Assembly: GCA_910585355.1 (NCBI GenBank)
Contig: CAJUDN010000056.1
Coordinates: 1 to 19,198, forward strand
Reading direction: 5' to 3'
Origin: an uncultured Lachnospiraceae bacterium
GTDB lineage: Bacteria; Bacillota_A; Clostridia; Lachnospirales; Lachnospiraceae
Length of the DNA stretch: 19,198 nt
Made by a program: the position numbers and the translations under genes. Position 1 is the stretch's first letter. Every line of letters begins with the position of its first letter. This document shows positions 14,980 to 19,198 of the stretch, piece after piece. The notes beneath the pieces are model-generated. The model worked only from the letters and a program-made list of their open reading frames with translations. It ran no database searches and had not been told where the DNA came from.

Positions 14980-14997
14980 AATTTTCAGACACGCTCT
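14980..14997. repeat. Right copy of 18-bp inverted repeat flanking metY-cls
   Basis: AATTTTCAGACACGCTCT is the exact reverse complement of 11840-11857. It lies 53 bp after the cls stop. The bases immediately outside the two copies do not match, so no target-site duplication is visible. Confidence 0.8.
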
Positions 14998-15039
14998 CGA
15001 GAGGAGAGAATTTGGCGCTGTACGCTTGCGTCCGGCACG

Positions 15040-15068
15040 AGAGTTCACTTTGGTGAACTCTTTTTTTT
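15040..15068 (+). terminator. Intrinsic terminator after metY-cls
   Basis: GAGTTCAC-TTTG-GTGAACTC (15041-15060), an 8-bp perfect stem extended by an A-T pair, is followed by eight T residues (15061-15068). It ends the metY-cls unit. Confidence 0.92.
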
Positions 15069-15071
15069 ATA

Positions 15072-15124
15072 GGAAAGACCTTTTACATTAATATATAAAA
15101 GTGAGATAGAAGAAGGTCTTTTCC
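15072..15124. repeat. Inverted repeat after the terminator
   Basis: GGAAAGACCTT (15072-15082) pairs with AAGGTCTTTTCC (15113-15124) with one bulged base, around an AT-rich 30-nt loop. It directly follows the cls terminator and is followed by another small hairpin, AGCAC-TTC-GTGCT (15137-15149). It may be a second terminator-like structure or a repeat relic. Confidence 0.5.
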
Positions 15125-15175
15125 ACGAAACAAAAAGCACTTCGTGCTTCAGACTGCACTGCGCGGACACAGAAA

Positions 15176-15208
15176 TTTCACAATTTTCTTTTCTCTTTTC
15201 ACAATTTT
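15176..15208. promoter_or_regulatory. Direct repeats TTTCACAATTTT, 21 bp apart
   Basis: TTTCACAATTTT occurs at 15176-15187 and again at 15197-15208. The 21-bp period is two helical turns, which fits tandem binding of a response regulator or similar activator on one face of the DNA. The repeats lie just upstream of the proposed -35 region of the SLH operon. Confidence 0.5.
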
Positions 15209-15219
15209 AACACATTCGT

Positions 15220-15237
15220 CTGGTAATCTGTTACCAG
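15220..15237. promoter_or_regulatory. Perfect palindrome in the SLH-operon promoter
   Basis: CTGGTAA-TCTG-TTACCAG is a perfect 7-bp inverted repeat with a 4-bp spacer. It ends one base before the TATAAT at 15239-15244, so it occupies the spacer between -35 and -10, a classic repressor position. It also has the form of a dimeric operator of the TetR or MarR type; the binder is not in the window. Confidence 0.6.
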
Positions 15238-15238
15238 T

Positions 15239-15244
15239 TATAAT
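15239..15244 (+). promoter_or_regulatory. -10 box of the SLH-adaptor-ABC operon
   Basis: TATAAT lies 37 bp before the ATG at 15282. The -35 candidate about 18 bp upstream (TTCGTC) is poor, which with the direct repeats upstream suggests activator dependence. Confidence 0.55.
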
Positions 15245-15281
15245 CTGGAAATATTCGAACATACGACGGAAGGGGTTTTTT

Positions 15282-16376
15282 ATGCTTCAGGGAAAGAAAA
15301 TAGCAGCGCTTGCGGCAGTGTGCGCCGTTTCAGCCGGGATGACGGTGAATGTCTATGGGGCTGACAGTACCTTTGAGATGAGACGAAAGGCAGTGAGTCT
15401 TCTTGGAATTTTAACCACCAGCAGTTATCAGGAAAACGTGACGAGAGAGGAGTTCGCAAGAATGCTTGTGAACGCTTCTGAATATCATCAGACGGCCAGG
15501 ACCGCCAGCAATGTGTCTGTATTTGCCGATGTACCGGGAAAAAGCGAGTATGCTTCCGACATAAGGACGGTATCTTCCAACGAGTGGATGACGGGATATC
15601 TCGGCGGCATTTTTAAACCGGAGGACCCGGTAACCTTAAGAGACGCAGCCAGGGCGGTGCTGGGGCTTTTGGGATACACCAGCGAGGATTTTGCGGGGAA
15701 CTTAAATGAAAACCGCATGGCAAAATTTTCCGGCCTTTCCCTGGATTCCGAAATCTACCGGGATGCCGATGAGGTTCTCACCAAAGCGGACTGTATCAAC
15801 CTGTTTTATAACCTGATGAAGGCAAAAACGAAAAGCGGCGGCCAGTATGGCAGCCAGGTTTTTGACCTTTCCTATAACGCAGACGGAGATGTGAATACCT
15901 CTTCCATTCTCGACAACAGTTTAAAGGGTCCGAAGATCCTGGACCAGGGCAACAGAAATTTAGAGCATCTGGTGCCGTTTTCCTTAAAAAACGCCGCCAT
16001 GTTCTTAAATGGCGAGAGCTCCGATGAAATTGAAATCAACGATTATGCTACGGTGGTTTATTATCATGAGGAGACAAAGACCATCTTTGCCTATTCCAGC
16101 GGCAGCGACAACAAGGGAGCCACGGAGGGACGAATTAAGGCGATATACTATGATTCCTCCGATCCCTTTACCCCGGTTTCCGTGGTATTAAATACCCATC
16201 ATCAGGACAATGAAGAGGACGGGGATACCTTCCGCATAAACAGTTCTGAGCTCCAGTATTTGTTTTCTGTATATGGAGATTTCCAGGTTGGGGACGATGT
16301 AGCCATTGTCTGGGAGAAGAGTGGAAATGAAGAAAATGCTTCCTACACCATTGTGGATGTAGTGGGAGACTATTAG
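15282..16376 (+). CDS. Secreted S-layer-homology (SLH) domain protein
   Basis: A 364-residue exported protein. A signal peptide covers about residues 1-26 (KK, then a hydrophobic core, ending VYGA). One clear SLH repeat runs 78-132 (VSVFADVPGKSEYASDIRTV, then GYLGGIFKPEDPVTLRDAARAVLGLLGY), with weaker SLH-like stretches before (35-66) and after (about 152-182). The C-terminal half, about 185-364, is a beta-rich region I do not recognise. SLH domains bind secondary cell-wall polymers, so it probably sits on the wall. GGAAGGGG precedes ATG 15282; codons back to 15144 pass through the promoter and are rejected. It leads an operon with the adaptor 14 bp downstream, so a role in that exporter, perhaps as a wall-spanning partner, is likely but inferred. 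Confidence 0.82.
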   Translation: MLQGKKIAALAAVCAVSAGMTVNVYGADSTFEMRRKAVSLLGILTTSSYQENVTREEFARMLVNASEYHQTARTASNVSVFADVPGKSEYASDIRTVSSNEWMTGYLGGIFKPEDPVTLRDAARAVLGLLGYTSEDFAGNLNENRMAKFSGLSLDSEIYRDADEVLTKADCINLFYNLMKAKTKSGGQYGSQVFDLSYNADGDVNTSSILDNSLKGPKILDQGNRNLEHLVPFSLKNAAMFLNGESSDEIEINDYATVVYYHEETKTIFAYSSGSDNKGATEGRIKAIYYDSSDPFTPVSVVLNTHHQDNEEDGDTFRINSSELQYLFSVYGDFQVGDDVAIVWEKSGNEENASYTIVDVVGDY

Positions 16377-16390
16377 AGCGAGGGCAGAGT

Positions 16391-18280
16391 ATGGAAGAAA
16401 ACATGATTTCACGGAAGAGGAAAAGGAAAAAGGGAAAGAAAATCGTTCTTATTCTGGCGGCGGCGCTCATTGCCGGCCTTTCAGGTTTTGCATTCTATAA
16501 AAGAAACCAGGCAAAAGATGCGGCGGCCTCAGTAAACAATGTGCAGACGGCCATAGCCGCCAGAATGGATATTTCATCGGAGCTTACCGCGTCCAGTTCT
16601 CTGTCGCCCAAGGACACCTATGAAGTGACCTCTCTGGTGGAGGGAGAGGTTCTGGAGGCCTTATTTGAAGAAGGAGACGTGGTGGAGAAGGGACAGGTGC
16701 TTTACCGCATTGACGCCTCCTCCATGGATACGGACTTAAGCTCTGCTGAAACCAGTCTTCAGAGAGCGAAGGAAAGCCTGGAAACAGCCAGGGAAGATTA
16801 CGACGAGGCCCAAAACAGCCTTTCCGGCAATACATATAAGGCTACCGGCACGGGATATCTGAAAACAATCTATCTGAAAGAAGGAGACAAGGTGGGAAAC
16901 GGTACGAAGATTGCCGACGTGTATGACGACTCCATCATGAAACTTTCCGTTCCCTTTCTTTCCGCGGAGGCGGATCAGATCCCTGTGGGAGGGGAAGCCG
17001 TTCTTACGCTGGAGGATACCGGGGAGCAGATCACAGGGACGGTAACGGCAGTCAGCAGCATGGAAGAAGCCCTTGCCGGCGGCCGTCTGGTGAAAGCGGT
17101 TACCATTGAAACCGCGAATCCCGGCGGACTCACGACTTTGACCCGGGCCACAGCCGCGGTGGGAGAGTTTGTATGCGGCGGAGAGGGGACCTTTACCCCT
17201 AAAACCGAGGTGTCCATGTCGGCGGATTTTCCTGGACAGAGTAATCTTGAGGTGGAAACGCTTTTGGTTGCAGAGGGCGCTTATGTAACTGTGGGAACGC
17301 CATTATTTACAGTGACAGCCAAATCGGCCCAAAAGTATTTAAAGAGCTTTGAGGACAGCCTTCAGTCGGCGGGCGACAGTGTGGAGAACGCCCAGAACAA
17401 GCTTTCCAATACCCGGGACAGTATTGAGGATTATACCATTACAGCCCCTATTTCCGGCACTGTCATCACGAAGAATGTCAAAGCAGGCGATAAAATAACG
17501 AAAAGCGCCAATGGCACCACAGCCATGGCTGTGATTTATGATCTGTCGGCCATGACCCTTTCCATGTCGGTGGATGAGCTGGATGTGGGAAGCGTGAAGG
17601 CGGGCCAGCAGGTGAATATCACAGCCGAAGCTCTGGAAGGAGAGACTTTTACAGGAACCGTGACCAACGTAAGTCTGGAAAGCAGCTACTCAAACGGCGT
17701 CACAAACTATCCGGTGACCGTGCTCCTTGACGAGACGGGAGACCTTCTTCCCGGCATGAATGTGGATGCGGAAATCGTTCTGGACAGCTCCAAAGATGCC
17801 CTCTGCATTCCGGTGGGAGCCCTGATGAGAGGAAATCGTGTTTATGTGAAGAACAGCCTAAGGGATAAAAGCAATGATTCCGGAGGAGAAAAAGACACCG
17901 GGGAGTCCGATGGGGCCGGACCAGGAGCGGGAAATGATGCCGTAAAGGAAGACAAGGGGGCCGATGGAAGAAGTCCAGTGGAGAGCAGAGGGAGCAGAGA
18001 GAGAGTCGGGGAGCAGGACCAGAAAGGACTGGCACAGAGCCAGGGGAATGCGCCGGACGGCTTTACGGTCGTGACCGTGGAAACAGGGATCATCAATGAT
18101 GACTATGTGGAAATCCTTTCCGGCCTTTCAGAAGGTGATGAAGTTTATGTGGATCCCAGCGCGGGAAGCACGGTGACCAATACCAGGCAGATGGGCGGAC
18201 CGGGCGGTCCGATGGGGGGTTACGGCGGCGGTCCGATGAGAGAAAATTCCGGAGGCGGACCGGGCAGCGGCAGGCCGTAA
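16391..18280 (+). CDS. MacA/HlyD-like efflux membrane-fusion protein
   Basis: A 629-residue adaptor for an ABC exporter. A basic N-terminus leads into one membrane helix (about 18-36). Lipoyl/barrel-sandwich halves are seen near 80-108 and 350-385, with coiled-coil arms at about 112-145 and 311-347 and an extra lipoyl-like stretch at 150-190. A beta-barrel follows (about 390-465), then a membrane-proximal part (VPVGAL-type 473-487 and 557-590, EILSGLSEGDEVYV). Between those last two parts is a hydrophilic, Gly/Asp/Glu/Lys-rich insert (488-556), and the protein ends in a Gly/Pro/Met-rich tail (600-629). Both are unusual; typical MacA is about 370-400 residues. It starts 14 bp after the SLH gene and 20 bp before the ATPase gene, so it belongs to one operon. 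Confidence 0.88.
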   Translation: MEENMISRKRKRKKGKKIVLILAAALIAGLSGFAFYKRNQAKDAAASVNNVQTAIAARMDISSELTASSSLSPKDTYEVTSLVEGEVLEALFEEGDVVEKGQVLYRIDASSMDTDLSSAETSLQRAKESLETAREDYDEAQNSLSGNTYKATGTGYLKTIYLKEGDKVGNGTKIADVYDDSIMKLSVPFLSAEADQIPVGGEAVLTLEDTGEQITGTVTAVSSMEEALAGGRLVKAVTIETANPGGLTTLTRATAAVGEFVCGGEGTFTPKTEVSMSADFPGQSNLEVETLLVAEGAYVTVGTPLFTVTAKSAQKYLKSFEDSLQSAGDSVENAQNKLSNTRDSIEDYTITAPISGTVITKNVKAGDKITKSANGTTAMAVIYDLSAMTLSMSVDELDVGSVKAGQQVNITAEALEGETFTGTVTNVSLESSYSNGVTNYPVTVLLDETGDLLPGMNVDAEIVLDSSKDALCIPVGALMRGNRVYVKNSLRDKSNDSGGEKDTGESDGAGPGAGNDAVKEDKGADGRSPVESRGSRERVGEQDQKGLAQSQGNAPDGFTVVTVETGIINDDYVEILSGLSEGDEVYVDPSAGSTVTNTRQMGGPGGPMGGYGGGPMRENSGGGPGSGRP

Positions 18281-18300
18281 GAGAAGGGAGGAGACAGTTC

Positions 18301-18912
18301 ATGGAAGAGAAGGTAAAAACTCCCCTGATTGACCTGCGCGGTATTTATAAAGTCTACTATATGGGCGACGAAGAGGTACGGGCCAACGATGGAATCAGTC
18401 TGACCATAGAAAAAGGGGAATTCGTGGCCATTGTGGGAAAGTCAGGCAGCGGAAAGTCCACCTTGATGAACATTATCGGGGCTTTGGATGTTCCCACCGG
18501 GGGCGAATATTATCTGGGCGGCCGGGATGTCAGCGACATGACCGACAACCAGCTTGCCGAAATCCGCAATACCATGATTGGCTTTGTATTCCAGCAGTAC
18601 AACCGGCTCCCCAAGTTAAACCTTTTGGAAAATGTGGAGCTCCCCCTTTTGTATGCGGGAATGGACGCCTGGGACAGAAGGGAAAGAGCCATGGAGTCCC
18701 TGGAACGGGTGGGGCTTAAGGAAAAATGGAAAAATTTTCCCAAACAGCTTTCCGGAGGCCAGCAGCAGAGAGTGTCCATCGCCAGGGCCCTGGCGGGAAA
18801 TCCGTCTCTGATTCTTGCCGACGTAAAATGGAGTATGGTTTTGATTGTGTATTGTGTGTATAGCGTTCAGAAAAAGAGGAAAAAAGGAACACTATACACA
18901 AATAGAGCCTAA
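18301..18912 (+). pseudogene. MacB/LolD-type ABC ATPase, truncated at Walker B
   Basis: The reading frame starts well (GGGAGGAG before ATG 18301) and encodes a standard export ATPase for 174 residues: Walker A GKSGSGKST (46-54), Q-loop FQQYNRL (97-103, Gln98), signature LSGGQQQRVSIARAL (150-164), then LILAD (170-174). The family continues EPTGNLD with the catalytic Glu, D-loop and H-loop, but here the frame runs into unrelated residues (VKWSMVLIVYCVYS...) and stops at 18912 after 203 residues. The break at 18822/18823 coincides with the start of repeat-rich foreign DNA, so an insertion is the likely cause. The product lacks the catalytic Glu and switch His and should not hydrolyse ATP. The remaining part and the permease gene are outside the window. 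Confidence 0.85.
18855..18900. repeat. Inverted pair of TGTGTATAGYGTT repeats
   Basis: TGTGTATAGCGTT (18855-18867) and AACACTATACACA (18888-18900) are inverted copies with one mismatch. They form a 13-bp stem around a purine-rich loop (CAGAAAAAGAGGAAAAAAGG). Confidence 0.75.
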
Positions 18913-18914
18913 GA

Positions 18915-18927
18915 TGTGTATAGCGTT
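18915..18927. repeat. Direct copy of TGTGTATAGYGTT
   Basis: TGTGTATAGCGTT, identical to 18855-18867 and 60 bp downstream of it. It is followed by ATCAGAATAAAAGGAA, which resembles the purine-rich tract after the first copy. Confidence 0.7.
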
Positions 18928-19053
18928 ATCAGAATAAAAGGAAGCAAAAGCAGGTGGAAGGGCATAGCCCTGAAGCCGTTTTTTATTGCCCAAATTAGAC
19001 AAAGCGGTGCAGGATGTTTGTGAACTATTCCGGATAGCTTTTTCCAGGGAAGA

Positions 19054-19082
19054 TGGTATAGTGTTGTCCTGAAAAAGAGGAA
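19054..19082. repeat. Diverged direct copy of the repeat with its purine tract
   Basis: TGGTATAGTGTT (19054-19065) followed by CTGAAAAAGAGGAA (19069-19082). The same order, repeat then AAAAAGAGGAA, occurs at 18855-18881. It lies just before the ribosome site of the open frame at 19100. Confidence 0.6.
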
Positions 19083-19099
19083 GGGAGGATTAAGCAGTA

Positions 19100-19198
19100 T
19101 GGCACAGCAGGAAAGGATGTCCGGTGCGGCAAGAGAGAAACGCAACTGCTGGAGGCGGGGAAACGGCTCCTACAGTTACCGAGGGGAACTGAAACGGG
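19100..19198 (+). CDS. Possible start of a mobile-element gene (partial, 3' end outside window)
   Basis: ATG 19100 follows GAAGGGAGG (19081-19089) at a 10-bp spacing, and the frame is open for 33 codons to the window end (MAQQERMSGAAREKRN...). It lies inside the inserted DNA, so a transposition accessory gene is plausible. I do not recognise the sequence, and the overlapping frame one base away is also open, so the reading frame itself is uncertain. Confidence 0.25.

Larger units (their letters stand above)
18823..19198. mobile_element. Left end of an inserted mobile element (partial)
   Basis: The sequence departs from the ATPase gene at 18823 with GTAAAATGGAGTATGG and continues to the window end. 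It carries repeated TGTGTATAGYGTT units (see separate entries) and a possible open frame from 19100. A 5' GTAA is usual for IS66-family terminal repeats, so that family is a candidate, but no transposase is visible, and neither the right end nor the target duplication is in view. Between 18913 and 19099 I see no gene. Confidence 0.55.

Noticed and set aside
15144..15281. 46-residue extension of the SLH protein
   Set aside because: It crosses the promoter, operator palindrome and direct repeats, and would bury the signal peptide.
18823..18900. Group II intron as the cause of the ATPase break
   Set aside because: The boundary starts GTAAAA rather than the usual GTGYG, and the downstream repeats do not resemble intron domain I.
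1..19198. CRISPR array, tRNA or rRNA genes
   Set aside because: No regularly spaced repeat array and no tRNA- or rRNA-like sequence was seen on either strand.

Overview
The window looks like chromosome from a Gram-positive anaerobic gut clostridium, most likely a Lachnospiraceae member. The inference rests on strong AGGAGG-type ribosome binding sites, consensus TTGACT/TATAAT promoters, T-run hairpin terminators, and the gene families present: a PurF-like protein, a PopT/DUF368 protein, an SLH protein next to a MacA-like adaptor, and MurR/RpiR and AraC regulators. I cannot name a species.

Positions 367-9142 form an apparent carbon-catabolism locus. A two-gene unit encodes a Tm-1-like (UPF0261) ATP-binding protein and a TIM-barrel protein of the phosphoenolpyruvate-hydrolase-like family; together they match the two halves of the tomato Tm-1 protein. 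Convergent to it lie an HpcH/HpaI aldolase and a MurR/RpiR regulator. Divergent from the regulator is an unusual second regulator, in which a shortened copy of the same TIM barrel is fused to an AraC DNA-binding domain. The intergenic region holds two back-to-back promoters and three copies of an 18-bp palindrome. Next comes a tight three-gene run: an MmgE/PrpD-family protein, a sodium/glutamate-type symporter and an isocitrate lyase/PEP mutase-family lyase. Together these suggest uptake of an organic acid, dehydration, isomerisation or decarboxylation of it, and C-C cleavage. The substrate cannot be read from the sequence.

A ~105-bp foldback element (9187-9291) separates this locus from two minus-strand genes: a PurF paralogue lacking the N-terminal catalytic cysteine, and a PopT-type undecaprenyl-phosphate transporter. 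Then metY (O-acetylhomoserine sulfhydrylase) and a cardiolipin synthase overlap or nearly abut. They sit between perfect 18-bp inverted repeats (11840-11857 and 14980-14997), spanning about 3.16 kb.

The last part (15282 onward) is an export operon: a secreted SLH-domain protein, a MacA/HlyD-like membrane-fusion protein and a MacB/LolD-type ATPase. The ATPase reading frame breaks off inside Walker B at about 18822, where unrelated sequence with four copies of a TGTGTATAGYGTT repeat begins. This looks like the left end of an inserted mobile element that runs out of the window.
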